Source: Merluccius polli (Eukaryota > Chordata > Actinopteri > Gadiformes > Merlucciidae). Taken from it: a stretch of 64,000 nt of DNA. Within the stretch, counting starts at the first letter, position 1. Every line of letters begins with the position of its first letter. The notes beneath the pieces were generated by a model, which was not told the DNA's origin, did not search any database, and saw only the letters and a program-made list of their open reading frames with translations. The DNA is taken from positions 265,001-329,000 of the forward strand of contig JAOPHQ010006258.1 in NCBI GenBank assembly GCA_030340625.1, given 5' to 3'. Below are positions 43,305 through 60,435 of this stretch, one piece after another. The translations under genes and the position numbers were made by a program.

Positions 43305-46300
43305 ATGGCCACTATCAAGGAGAGACTTGCGGCTCTAAACCTCGCAGAAAAACTGTATGTGCGTCCTCCGGGTAAGCGACTCCGTCTTTAAAGGCAACGT
43401 ATTGCCATGTGTCTGCAGGATGCATTCACAGATGATTATGAGCCATTTTCTAAGTGGCGTAGGCTTTCGCATAGTAGGCTCACTGTGAGGCTGCAGACGG
43501 GGTCTTTAAGTTGATATACAGGCAGGACAATCTCGCTTGACTGCATCTCCTTGAATGAATTGCATGTGTTTAGTTTGCATTAAGTAGGTGAAGCGTGTAA
43601 GAGCAATAAGTCAACGTGCGGTCCTGTGTCCCCTGCAGCTCTGGGGGTGATTTGCAGGAACTACCAGTCTTTCTCTTCATGGAGTGGACTTATAGCCCAC
43701 CTCAAGGCCTCGGTTCATGTGAAGCGTCGCCGGGTCCACTTTAAGTCCCACGGTGACTGTTTCCTGGGGTCTGACGCTGTGGACGTTGTGGCAGACCACC
43801 TGTCCCATGTGAGAGGCCTTCAAGGTGTGTGTACTGTGCACGTTTTTCACATTTTCCCACCTACACATACCAATGACTTGACCTGTAGTGCAACACTTGG
43901 AGATCATGAAGGTCATATTTGGCATAATACTGTGGAATGTTTTTGGCTGAACATGTGAAGTAGGAATGCTTTAGTGTCATCCAGACCAGGATCTCATGGA
44001 TAGCCTAAATGATTTTTTTTAGTTCAAATTGATGACTGCTTACTATCCTCTCTGGATAACTACAGGTGCTATTGTGTCAAGGGACAAGGTGGTGTGTGTC
44101 TGCCAGGCTCTGCTGGACTGTAAGGTGTTTGAGGCTGTGGGGACCAAAGCGTGTGGGAAAGACAAGAACCATGTGTTTCAGGACTGCAAAAATGCTCTCT
44201 ACAGGTGAGCCATTGACACACAAAACTAACTATACATTGTTCAAAATGTCCTTGACATTTTGCGATGCACAGTAACTGCAATATGACTTTTAACCAGGTT
44301 CCGCACGCATACTCCCTCGGTTGATGAATTGGAGAGAGGCGTCCTCAGTCAGGGAATCCAGAAGTTCTTCTGCACTGATGCATCAGATGGGTAGGAGCTC
44401 ATAACAAGGGTTTGAATTGTTAAAGGACAACACAGATCTGGGTGATCAAACCATTGTAACCGTCCCGGCTTCACTAGAACATCTGTTACCAATATTATTT
44501 GTCAAAATGACTTTGCTGTACCGATTCTGCCGAAGAGCATTTAGCGTACCTGCCATGAATGTAAACAATGGCAATATAGCGCTTTCGTCTTTTGGAATCG
44601 ATGTGCTTTGGTCAGTATGGAGTTTGTGGACAGCATAACCATCGCCATAGAATTAGCACTACTTTACAAAATGTCTTATCACAAAGACCAAAGTGCTATA
44701 TTGCTATATGCGGTGATATATTTGCTAGACAGTTCCGATGGTTTGATCAAGTATTTCCTAAGGGCTTGTAATATTTAATTTGGTTATACATAAATACATA
44801 CATTTTCTATTTGTAGGCAGGAAGAGCTGAGACCGCTGTGTAGTGCAGCAGCTATGCTGTGCAGCCCAGTGAAAAGCATGGAGACACAGCTAGAGAACCT
44901 CTCCAGTGCCAGCCTATCACTGGCCATAGTTGATACTGACACACTGAGTCCCAGTAGGCTACAGACTGACGCGGTGTTACCACATACATGTAAGCTGGGC
45001 ATCTTACTATTGGGTGTACACCTATACTATCAACCCTGTTGATGTGCTTGCCTTTCACGCATTTAGTCCCACTCATGATTTGGAGACCAAATATGGTAAG
45101 ATTTAGCATTGTCTTTCATGGCCAGATGCCACTGTGCAGGGAGGGAAAGTGAAGGATTCAAGAATGCATCTTTGTCATTTTGTCTTTCACTGGACTAGAA
45201 AAATTGCCAATTTCTTTCTTAATCTGGGCCTCTGCCTCTCCAGTGGTGAATGAAGTATGGCAGGAGCAGACCACCTTACGGCTGCTGAAGCTGGTCGACC
45301 TCCCCCTGCTGGATGGAGTACTCCAGTGCAGCCTGAACCAACACCCCCACACTTCTGGGCCAAATCCACTGGCTCCCAGCAACCCAGACCTCATCTACAG
45401 TGACCACCACCTAGACAGACGGCTCCTCCAGGCCTTCAGAGACTCCAAGTACGTTTGGGCTTCATCTGAATTGCACCTGTTTTTTCCAATCTATTTTTTA
45501 ATGCCTGTGTGTGTCCCCTTAGTGAGGACGAGTGGCTTTGTGCAGCTTTGGATTGCCTGGCCTTGCTCCCCGACCAGCCGGTCGTGGAGCTGAGCAGAGA
45601 GATACCCAACTGCTTCCCTCAAGAGGCAGAGTGTCCGGAGTATATGGTGGCCGACAGCCTCTCTCCACAAGAAGGCAAGTGTCCCTTTACTGTACATTCA
45701 GGCAGGTACCTTGTGCTTTTTTTGGCCCCAATCCATCTAGCAGCTAGTGAAGCTGCACATGTCAGATTGCTTGTTTCCATTCAGGTGGTATGCATTCAGA
45801 CCTAGATTTAAGTTGGATGGTAAAGATGGTAATGATATGAAGATGGTGGTCATTTGATTATTCCTGATCAGAATCCCTTTATTTCCATGATGTCATCAGT
45901 CAGCAGTTGGCATGCTGATGTTGACATAGTTTGCCATTATCACTGGTAATCTTTTGCACGTTTTTGTGTACCAAAGATTCGGGATGCAGCAATCCAAACA
46001 ACAAAAGCTACAAAAAATAAACAGTTTTCTCCACAGTGTTGCTGAACCTAAGGTGTGATGATAACAGTTGTGCGTTCTCCCCAGGTGGTTTGGGCCAGTG
46101 CAAGCTGCTTGTCTATGAAATCCTGGTCAAACACTACACCCACACAGACAGGCCTCAACTGCTGCCAGAGCACTTGACGGATGTTTATACAGCCATTATT
46201 GACCTGCTGGGTGAGACCTGAGACAAATTACTATATTTTTCTATTCATTTCTTTTTGAGGGGGTTACAAGAAGCGAATTAGTATAATTTATTGGCAATTG

Positions 46301-48049
46301 GTTAAAGTGAGCAGATACGAGAATAGAAAGAGGTTAACATACTGTACACACAAATATAAACCTGTGTCCACGACTGACACCCACCCACCCTCCCCTACTT
46401 CTCCCTCCTTACTGCTCTCCCTTCTCACTCCCCTAGTGAATGCCAAGCTGGACAAAGCTCTGGAGGCTTTACAACTGTGTCTCAAGTTACTGCCCCCTAG
46501 CTGCAGAGAAGAGCTACGCAGGCTACTGACCTTCATGTCCCTAGCTGCTGACCCACAGGGGATAAGACTGGACAAGGAGGTGAGACAACAGCAACAGTCT
46601 GTGCTTTCTGGTGAACAAAGTTTGAAGCTCATTGGTTCTTGCTGTCTTTTTTTTTTTTTTTTCACTACATAGTTTTATATTTTGGTCATGAAGACCAAAA
46701 TATATTTTTAAATGCTGATATTTGGTGGTACTGGTGCACGTGTAGATGGAAAACCGGCTGGCAGTGAAGCGGTCCTTCTCAAGGGCGATCGTCCACAGCA
46801 AGGCTCTGTCCAAGGAGCAAGAGGAACTGATGGTGGTCTTCATGCTCAGCAACAGACAGGAAATCTTCAGGGTTAGTAAAATATTAATCTCGGATCCAGC
46901 CGTCCTGCTATGCTATAGCAGAACTTCTGGGGGGAGACGGCACAGAGCCTGGACCAGAAACCAGAAACTGCAAGGGGCAGAGTTACGGCTTGTTTCGTTA
47001 CGGAGATATTCTACCAAAGAAAACTGATTTGCACGAGTGGATGAAGCTTTCAGAAGGGGATTTTAAGTGTATTTGGATATTGGCCAGTCTACACGGTATT
47101 GATTTGAATCCTTTAGACACTCTTTTGACAGTTTACTGCTGCTGGCTGAGCTTGTGTTCACCAATTACGTGCTTACAGATCCCCGCCTCCAGCAATATGA
47201 TTGGTTGAAGAAGCAAAAGAATGTGAAACACCCCGTTAACACAGATTTGAGCTAGTCTGCCATCAGACCTTAGATATTAATCTAAAGTCTGATTTGTGAG
47301 ACTAGAAAAATGTTAATCTAGACTGTAGGATCCTTTTTAACTATTACTAAACCTAGACGTTTCTATTCAACCCAAATATCCCTGCCAAACTATTCAAGCC
47401 AAATATCCTGGCCAAACTACTGGCTGAAAAATACTTATATGCAGCTTTTATGATAGGTGTTCAAACATATTCAGAAAAGGGGATGAATCTCTTGACTAGA
47501 AAACAAATAATCATAATTTAACTAACTTCAAACTTCTGTTTGAATTGTGTTTATTTTGAAATGTGTTTAACATGAATGTATAAATGATCGGAAATCGATT
47601 GGGGAATTATCGTCAAGTAAATTGAGTGTTTATAAAGATTTGATTCGACAATTGCTTCTATTTTTTCTATCTTCTATTAGATACCAGGGGCCCTCCACAA
47701 GGCAGTGAGCGACAAACTGGCCAACATTGTGCACGGGAAGCCTCCGGATGTAACGGGTAAATAATGTCTGCGTGGCACAGGAGGACGCTATAAATAATCC
47801 TGTAAAACGCAAGTGTCGTTCACGATGCGGTCGTCTCTCCAGGGTCCACCTTCTGTCAGCAGGTTTACCGGGGCAGCGCCCACTCCAAGGAAAACACCCA
47901 CAGGGAGCTGAGGGCTCTAGCTGAGCAACATACACCTGGACCCCAAGACCTCGCACAAGAAGAAGAAGGGTTTGCTCCGGCAGTTTTACCAGGCTCACCC
48001 CGAGGTGTTCGAGCAGTATTTTGGCGACTCTGCCCTTAGTATCCTGTGA
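43305..48049 (+). CDS. depdc7: depdc7, DEP domain-containing protein 7 (12 coding exons, frameshift in last exon)
   Basis: Exons: 43305-43371, 43639-43824, 44066-44204, 44298-44390, 44817-44989, 45244-45448, 45523-45674, 46085-46210, 46437-46579, 46746-46871, 47681-47756, 47843-48049. The start MATIKERLAALNLAEKLYV resembles mammalian DEPDC7. Later landmarks are NEVWQEQTTLRLLKLVDLPLLDG, ALDCLALLPDQPVVELSR, LLTFMSLAADPQGIRLDKE and KRSFSRAIVHSKALSKEQEE. Predicted length is about 563 residues against 511 in human. Phases agree throughout if intron 7 uses a GC donor. One extra base in exon 12 breaks the frame before the conserved C-terminus. DEP domains bind membranes or partner receptors; mammalian DEPDC7 has been linked to CARMA-NF-kB signalling and liver growth. 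An AATAAA signal lies at 48213-48218. Confidence 0.9.
43639..44390 (+). CDS. depdc7: depdc7 exons 2-4, DEP domain
   Basis: Residues about 35-132 form the DEP domain: SSWSGLIAHLKASVHVKRRR, then HGDCFLGSDAVDVVADHL, then KVVCVCQALLDCKVFEAV and HVFQDCKNALYRF. The motif F-x-G-S-D/E-A-V-D and the basic stretch before it are typical of DEP domains. Exon 4 continues RFRTHTPSVDELERGVLSQG. Splice sites are CTGCAG|CT, CAAG|GTGTGT, CTACAG|GT, ACAG|GTGAGC, AACCAG|GT and ATGG|GTAGGA. Confidence 0.92.
44443..44749. mobile_element. Palindromic MITE-like element, copy 1 (depdc7 intron 4)
   Basis: Bounded by TGATCAAACCAT on the left and its complement ATGGTTTGATCA on the right. The internal sequence (GTCAAAATGACTTTGCTGTA, ATTCTGCCGAAGAGCAT, GTAAACAATGGCAATA) recurs in tcp11l1 intron 5. 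Inner parts also pair with each other, for example TAGCGC...CTTTGGT near 44578-44611 with ACCAAAGTGCTATATTGC near 44687, so the element is a long imperfect palindrome. Confidence 0.7.
45523..45676 (+). CDS. depdc7: depdc7 exon 7 with GC splice donor
   Basis: The exon runs from acceptor CCTTAG at 45521 to G at 45674 and encodes NEDEWLCAALDCLALLPDQ and on to ADSLSPQE. Frame continuity with exon 8 (acceptor CCCCAG, GGLGQCKLLVYEILVKHYT) requires phase 1. That places the donor at GAAG|GCAAGT, a textbook GC-AG donor. The nearest GT, four bases on, would shift exon 8 out of frame. Confidence 0.8.
47843..48049 (+). CDS. depdc7: depdc7 last exon with 1-nt frameshift
   Basis: From acceptor CTCCAG the spliced frame reads GSTFCQQVYRGSAHSKE, then RELRALAEQH, and ends at TAG 48037-48039. 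The conserved C-terminus, LSNIHLDPKTSHKKKKGLLR then QFYQAHPEVFEQYFGD, is present in the +1 frame from 47921 and ends at TGA 48047-48049. One surplus base at or before 47920 (GGCTCTAGCTGAGC) explains the switch. Either this copy encodes a protein with an altered tail, or the assembly has a 1-bp error; the second is more likely because the downstream codons are still well conserved. Confidence 0.8.
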
Positions 48050-48212
48050 AGGTGAACGTTGTCGCTCCCTACGGCTGAGGAGGAGCCTGGACAGGGCTGT
48101 GGATGGGTTTCAATCGTTTTAGGCTTGGTCGTTTGCAGAGGAGTTATTTTTGCCGCTGACATTTGCGTCAACAATATTTTGTGCTTTGCATATGTATTTG
48201 TAATCCATGAAC

Positions 48213-48218
48213 AATAAA
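48213..48218 (+). terminator. depdc7 polyadenylation signal
   Basis: AATAAA, about 165 bp after the depdc7 stop codon, followed by GT/T-rich sequence (TTCTGTTTTCAGTTTTTTG). It lies only about 135 bp before the presumed tcp11l1 promoter. Confidence 0.7.
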
Positions 48219-48353
48219 TAAACTCGTAGCATACATTTTCAGGTGACATTTCTGTTTTCAGTTTTTTGTAGTATGAAAACCTCTGTCATGGGCTCATTGG
48301 ATGTAAGTGGGTGTGGACGTGGAGAAAGAAAAAAAAAAAAGAGGGCTTGGCTC

Positions 48354-48372
48354 TGACGTCATACCGGAAGCG
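48354..48372 (+). promoter_or_regulatory. tcp11l1 promoter elements: CRE and ETS sites
   Basis: A consensus CRE, TGACGTCA (48354-48361), is followed at once by an ETS-type ACCGGAAG (48363-48370). This pairing is typical of TATA-less housekeeping promoters. A non-coding first exon probably begins just after it and ends at a GT near 48595-48600 (GAGGTTGGTAAAAT). The next exon starts at 49101 and carries the start codon. Confidence 0.55.
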
Positions 48373-48616
48373 TCCGCGTGTGTCATCCTCGGTACCAGCG
48401 GCGTGGAGGGACAGCAACAACAACGGGTCCAGAGTAACGGCGAGCTGACTTCATTGGGATCAGCTTCACCTTTTTGAGAGCGGCATTTGTATCGGCCATT
48501 GACACCGCAGAGGCTTCCCTAGCTGAGCTCGTGTGTCCATGCTGCTACTGTCCGCTGTGGTAACGCCGACATTGGACTGGTTTTCATAACGAGGTTGGTA
48601 AAATAAGTGCGCACTG

Positions 48617-48938
48617 GGGGGGGGGGGGGGGGGCGGTCGGTCTATTGTTGTGTAATCGCATGGTAGCAAATACAACCCGGCTCTTATTCTGTGTTGAACT
48701 GCATTCCCAAAATAAACTGCAGTTTATGTGTGTATGTATATATGTGTGTATGGATGTATATATGTGTATACATATATGTATGTATATATACATATACACA
48801 TATATGTGTGTGTGTGTGTGTGTGCGTGTATGTATGTATGTGTGTGTGTGTGTGTGTGTGTGCGTGTATATGTATGTATGTGTGTGTGTGTGTGTGTGTA
48901 TATATGTATATATATATGTGTGTATATATATATGTGTA

Positions 48939-49008
<70 letters not shown>

Positions 49009-49010
49009 AT
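48617..49010. repeat. G run and TATG/TG/TA microsatellite cluster
   Basis: An 18-base G run at about 48617-48634, then about 280 bp of mixed TATG, TG and TA repeats (48725-49007) ending in a pure (TA)n of about 45 bp. It lies in the first (leader) intron of tcp11l1. Confidence 0.93.
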
Positions 49011-49121
49011 TCAAGCAGAAGTTGTTGTTTACTAAACCGAATGGCCTACATAATTTGACTAATCTTTCGGCTTTTTCTCCTAAATAAATAAATATCCCAG
49101 GCTGTCTGCATCGGAAGGACC

Positions 49122-55211
<6,090 letters not shown>

Positions 55212-56279
55212 ATGATGCCACGAGGGTGGTTCAGGAGCCTCCCCCTAAACACCACCTCCCTGGAATGTGCACTTGAAAACTATCATTAAAAACAAAAAAA
55301 AAGCACTGGCTGCAATCTTAAGTTGTATTAACAAAAAAAAGTGTTTGCACTCGAGGCATGGTCATTGCCCCGTAGACTATAAGCTTCTTTCCCTTCCTGT
55401 GTGTTAAGCTGGATAACATTAACATTTACATTTGGGGCATTTAGCAGATACTGCTGTCCGAAGCGACTAAGCATTATGAAGTTGGAAACTATTGCGTAGA
55501 GGAATTGGCGCCTGTTGTAGGCTATCAGTAGAGTAGTAGACCATAACTATTACAAGACCATCAGAAAGGAGTTTTCAGCAAACTCAAATGTCGTCATCAA
55601 AACAGTGATTAAAATGGTTGAAATCATGTGCCCATTTTAACATGCTAGCCGTGGTACAATTTGACGAGTTGTCGCCTATCCCGTTATTCTAACCTAATGA
55701 CACATCAGTCGCACTATTTGTCTTTAAACTGTTAGTTAACATGTGACATGTCAATAAAACCTTGATCCTCCATTGAGTGGATAGTCTTCATTGGCAGCTT
55801 GCATGCAGTATGCATAACACGCGGTAGGGGGCGACAAAATGTTTACTGGCAACTAGATGTCCGCTTGCCTTAGTGTATCTTAATGTGTTTTTATTGCATG
55901 AAGTTATACCACAGAATGAAGTATTTGTACACCTGTCATTTTTTTCTGTCGGTTGATATTGAATTACATTACATACATTTTTGACGATTGACTTCAATAG
56001 TGAATCTAATGTGGTGAATAACATGCGCTTTATGTCATTTAAATGTCCGAGTTCAACCAAGACATTTGAAATGACGGTTTATTTATTCAAACATTTGAAA
56101 CCGTTTCACAGGAAAATAAAAAAAAATAATGTATTATTAAAAAATAAATAATAAATAAAAATACTCCCAATTATTATAATTATTTGTGTGTAACATTTGG
56201 CACATAAACAAGAGATTAAAATATATATATATATATTAACACGGACACAGGATCAACACTGCCAGCTGCTAGCATATGT
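55212..56279. other. Intergenic region between tcp11l1 and hipk3
   Basis: Contains the tcp11l1 3' end (ATTAAA at 55285, a further AATAAA at 55753), a short SINE-type tail, and an AT-rich stretch at 56080-56240 with an A-rich run and a small (TA)n. No gene is seen. Confidence 0.6.
55422..55475 (-). mobile_element. SINE/LINE tail remnant
   Basis: ACATTTACATTTGGGGCATT, then TAGCAGATACTG and CCGAAGCGACT, the complement of the common teleost SINE/LINE tail (AGTCGCTCTGGATAAGAGCG, TCTGCTAAATGCC). Only the 3' end is recognisable. Confidence 0.6.
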
Positions 56280-56797
56280 ACTTTTCGGGGCCGTTAAGTT
56301 TTCTGTCTCGCGCTGTCTCTCGTCCTTATCTCGTTGTCTCACCCTCCTCCTCCCCCCCCTCCCCCCCCCCGCTCCCACATTCCACACCAGCGAGGAAGCC
56401 ACAGCAGAGCGAGCAGCCAGCAGCAGCAGCAGCCGCCGCCGCCGCTACGCTCGCGGAGGCGTACCGACGTGCAAAAGTTTCCAAACAGCCATTTCTCGAC
56501 CCGAGTCACGACGAGAGACACGTCGCGTTGAAGCCGAAACGCCCGGAAAAGGGTCGCGGGGGGGGTCAGTCAATGGGGCGGCTTATTTAACAGGTAGTTA
56601 GTTTATCTGCTGTTATTTTTTTTAAGCTTCAAATGTGGAACAACTCGCAGCGCCGTCTGGTCTCTTCTCGTCGGTGAACAAGATGGCAGCAGCAGGAGCA
56701 GCAGCAGCGTTGCAGGGTCTGGCCGTGGTGGGGAGCCTCGTCGCTAGCGTGGTGCGCGTCGCTATGGCCGATACCGCACTCCGTGTTTATTAAAAAG
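56280..56797 (+). promoter_or_regulatory. hipk3: hipk3 CpG-rich promoter and non-coding first exon
   Basis: A GC- and CpG-rich segment with (GCC)n and (AGC)n-type stretches at 56395-56470, in contrast to the AT-rich flank. A strong donor AAAAAG|GTAAGC at 56797/56798 closes the presumed first exon, and the next exon starts at acceptor TTGTTCAG, 62392. The transcription start is not placed; most of 56400-56797 is probably leader. A 36-codon upstream reading frame runs from ATG 56683 to TAA 56791-56793. Confidence 0.6.
56683..56793 (+). CDS. Upstream ORF in hipk3 leader, 36 codons
   Basis: ATG in a good context (AAGATGG) opens MAAAGAAAALQGLAVVGSLV and ends TAA, four bases before the exon's splice donor, so it lies wholly in the first exon. 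It is Ala/Val-rich and matches no family I know. If translated it would probably act as a regulatory uORF that lowers hipk3 translation. That is inferred from position only. Confidence 0.35.
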   Translation: MAAAGAAAALQGLAVVGSLVASVVRVAMADTALRVY

Positions 56798-57257
56798 GTA
56801 AGCTTAAGCATAAACGCTGTATCAGAGTCGTCGTTGTTGTTTTTTCTCTCCTTTCGGGGTCGACCGTGTAAGCTAGCTTTCGGGGCTAGGTTGTTTTGGT
56901 AAGCTAGCAAACTTCAGTCCCCCCCCCCCCCCCTTCCCCATTACTGGCGTGTAGCCGCACATGCTAACGGATTAACAACGTGTAACTTTTAACACCCGCA
57001 CAAAGTTTTCTGCGTATATGCCCCATTCATACTGTCTTTTGGAACATGTAAAGGCAACTGTCTTCCGCCTATATATTTGTGGGCAGAAGTAACCGTGCGG
57101 TGTCAGCGGTGTTATCGTACACATTGTCCCCGGCGGTGTGTGTCGCTCCTCGGACCCGGGCTTAGGCTCACACACGGCGGTCACCAGCGGTCCCAGCGAG
57201 CCGCTGCCACTTCCAACATGGCTCTCAACAGGTGTCTCGGTGTTGGTGGCATGGCCC

Positions 57258-57260
<3 letters not shown>

Positions 57261-57289
<29 letters not shown>
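57261..57289. repeat. C29 homopolymer run
   Basis: Twenty-nine consecutive C in hipk3 intron 1. A nearby 13-15-base C run lies at 56920-56934. Confidence 0.95.
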
Positions 57290-58767
57290 ACCAACCACGC
57301 AGACACTGGCCGTAGTCTGGCCCTGGCTCGTACAGCTGGTCAGTAAGTGTGTGTTTCGCGACACACACTTACTGACAGGTGGTTTTAAAACGTGTATTTC
57401 CCTGAAGGATGAAGGGGTTCTAGTGGTGAGGTGTCGCGCTGTCGGCCATGGCCGTGTTGGACCCATGACACCTTGGCAACGACGTGCGCCAGCGGTATGG
57501 CGGTCCGTTTCTGCTTTTAATTATCGTCAGCTACTATATAGTTGTTACTCTTAATTGCGCTACGACGATTAAATAGGTGGATGTAGTCAGACCCGTATTG
57601 GCACTTCTGTATTGTTTAACACAGTTGGGGATCTTCTGCCAGTTGGCAGGGGAAATAAACGACTCGGCGCTTTTTTGTTAGAAATGCAAATTCAACTTAG
57701 GGGGATCACGCTATGGGGCGGCTGCCAGGTACAGTTTAGCCGCTGCGCTGGTTTATTTCCCCAGTTTTTGAATGTCAAACCTACTCGGAAACTGCGCAGT
57801 TTTGAGCCATGAACTGCATTTGCTGTGCTTATTACATGTTGAAATTCAGACACACCCAATTGCCTGTCTGAGCCTGTATAAGGCAGTTTAAATGACTAGG
57901 AAGGGCACTGCAATTGTGAACCGCTTTCATGTAAAATAAAGGCGCTGGCAAACAGCAGGTGTGTTTATTTATGCGTGAACCCAATGGGACAGTGATTGGG
58001 TTGACATGGATATAAATAAAGTAGTCATCTTCATGCCGTTATGATCATTCAAGTGTTCTTGCAAACAACTAGTTTGATGTCTTGTCTGCTCATAGGTTAA
58101 CTGCAAAACACGTGAATCCTAACTGACAACACTGGATTTGTCCCAATTTGTAAATTATTCAATGCATACATGAACAGTCAGTTTTTCCTTTTGGCTGTTA
58201 TTAAGCGCTCCATGATGACGAGATGTAAAATGGTGGGAAGGTAGTTCCTGTTGAATAACTTGTATGCGTTTTGCACTCATAAGTAGTCTCATAACAAAGT
58301 AATTGTTTCAGAATCCTGACCAAAAGCTACCTAGCAACCTGTGTTGCCTTCCTTAAAAGCCAAAAACAATAAATCCAGATCGAATTTAAAAACATCACCG
58401 TAGATTAGAGAAATACAATTATAACAAACTTCACATGGGGCATATCTCTGGCAAACCTTTATTACATGTATACAAGCACCCATTGAGTTTATTCACCGAT
58501 TCCCAGAAATCACTTGTTGACACAAAGACAGTCTATGGCATAGTGGTTATGGTGTGTGCTGTGTAGGTTTGTTTAGCTTTTTGACTGACTACTTAACCAT
58601 ACTGCAGGCAGGATTGGGGGCGGGATAGTCCGGTGTGTATGTGTGCCCAGCTGAATGGTTCTGGCTTCAAAGTTAACCCCAATGTCCACAGTATACCTGT
58701 AGCTGTGCCTGGTCATTAATGTGATGTATCTAAAAGCAATTCACGTCTTCTAAATTTGTAGTAAATG

Positions 58768-60435
58768 CAGTGTTTCCCCTAAGATTTATTCCAGCAGTGG
58801 TGCTGAGGATGTGCGGGTGCATGGTGCTGATGTGCGCGGGCGCAGAGGTTTTAGTGTGATCAGTGATTCCAGTAGGGCTCTGGTGCATTCCAACAGAAAC
58901 AGTATAACAATATAACACGACAACAAATAGCATGCAAGTGCACTTTGTACACGAGGCACATTTTTTTGGCATTAATTTACAATTACAGTTTTAGTCTGCA
59001 ATTTATATAGCAGAACACTATTTTGCTGTCAGTGTTTTTCCACAGTATTTCTCTAATGACAGTCTTGAATAGCGCTAGTGCTGCTGTGCAATTCATTGAA
59101 ACCTTTTTTTGTAATGATAATTTGAAGTACCCCCATACGTTCAAAGCTGTGTTTCTTAATTGGAACTTAAGTCGGTCGTGTTTCCAATGAGAGCACTCAC
59201 ACCGGCGCTGCTATACAGCCGTGCTATAACTTCCAGCACTGCTCAAAACCTTGACGCGCATCGCAGTGCCATCTGTTGCCACCCATCATATTAAACACAG
59301 AACAAGAACTAAAACTAATCTGTGTTGTCCGTGTGTTGGACAACACAGACGTGTGTTGTCCTTCCTTCTACGCGGCGCTCCATGGCCCATCTGGTGTGTG
59401 ACTTGATTGTGAGGTCATTATTTCAATGAGAGCTGGCAATGAGGAGTGGCGGTCAGCGTAGTAGCAGTGAGCGGCGCGTCCAGTGCGAACAGGAGAGTTG
59501 AAGTAGTTTTAACTTTATGCGGCGTTAGGGCTGAAGCAGCAACCAATAGCAGAGCTGAATTGCATTTTCTCCGGCGCAAGTTTCTAGTGAACATGGAGGA
59601 GACACTATTTGTCCCTGGTTTCCTGGAGCTATATTCAGTCTGTTTATCTACCGTGACACAAACATAGCCACAAACAAAAATGTGGTCTTTATTTTTGTTG
59701 TATTGTGTACTGAGAGCAAAGAACCAGGTCAAATTCCTTGTGTGTGGAAACTTACTAGGCCAACAATATGATTTTTAATTGGTTATTAGATTACACTACT
59801 AAATGATAAACAAGGGAATCGTGTAAAATAGTTTATTTGATCATGCTTTCTGGGCTGCTGAGAGCTCTACAACAAACTTGATATTGGGCACAACCAAACG
59901 TGGTGTCTGCAGTGCTGCTTGACCGACCCGCCTCCTGGCGATGGCTGGCAATAGGGCAGCCAGAGCTCCCACAGGTGCAAATTAATCTTTTGGTATGACC
60001 GCACAGTTATCGTTGAAGCTCTGCCGTAACCGAGTCTGACTCGGATCGAGTGTGGATCTGAAAGCCACCTACTTCCTCCACATGCTTTTTGAACAGTTAT
60101 TCAAATAAAACATGTTTTAACCAATTGAGCCATTTCAGAAATTAAACACGTCAACAAAATCTTCGCATCACGACAGCGGCAGCCCCGTGTTGAACTGTTA
60201 AATGGTGGCATGGGAACGGAGCATAGTGGCACAGCGCCACTATTGCATTGTTTGGGAGAACCCTGTATGTGTTTTTAATTAAAACAAATGGCATTTGGGG
60301 CTCCCAACATAATTTTGAATGAAACAAAAATATTTATATATATTTTTAATTTCTTTTTGCATGGCTAAATGCAGTGGCGCTAGTAATCCAGCGGCGGCGC
60401 TGCACCACTGCAGGATGCATGTAGGGGAAACACTG
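58768..60435. mobile_element. hAT-like non-autonomous DNA transposon
   Basis: 1668 bp with termini CAGTGTTTCCCCTA and TAGGGGAAACACTG, exact 14-bp inverted repeats. The similarity extends inward imperfectly (CAGTGGTGCTG on the left; the complement of CAGTGGTGCAGCGCC on the right). The CAGTGTTTCCC start is typical of hAT elements. No transposase frame remains. I could not find an exact 8-bp target duplication. Confidence 0.72.

Noticed and set aside
45675..45681. GT donor four bases after the GC donor of depdc7 exon 7
   Set aside because: Its use would put exon 8 out of frame and destroy the conserved GQCKLLVYEILVK stretch.
46885..47330. Possible transposon in depdc7 intron 10 between two TTAATCT-like ends
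   Set aside because: The terminal match is too short and partly palindromic by itself; no second copy was found in the window.
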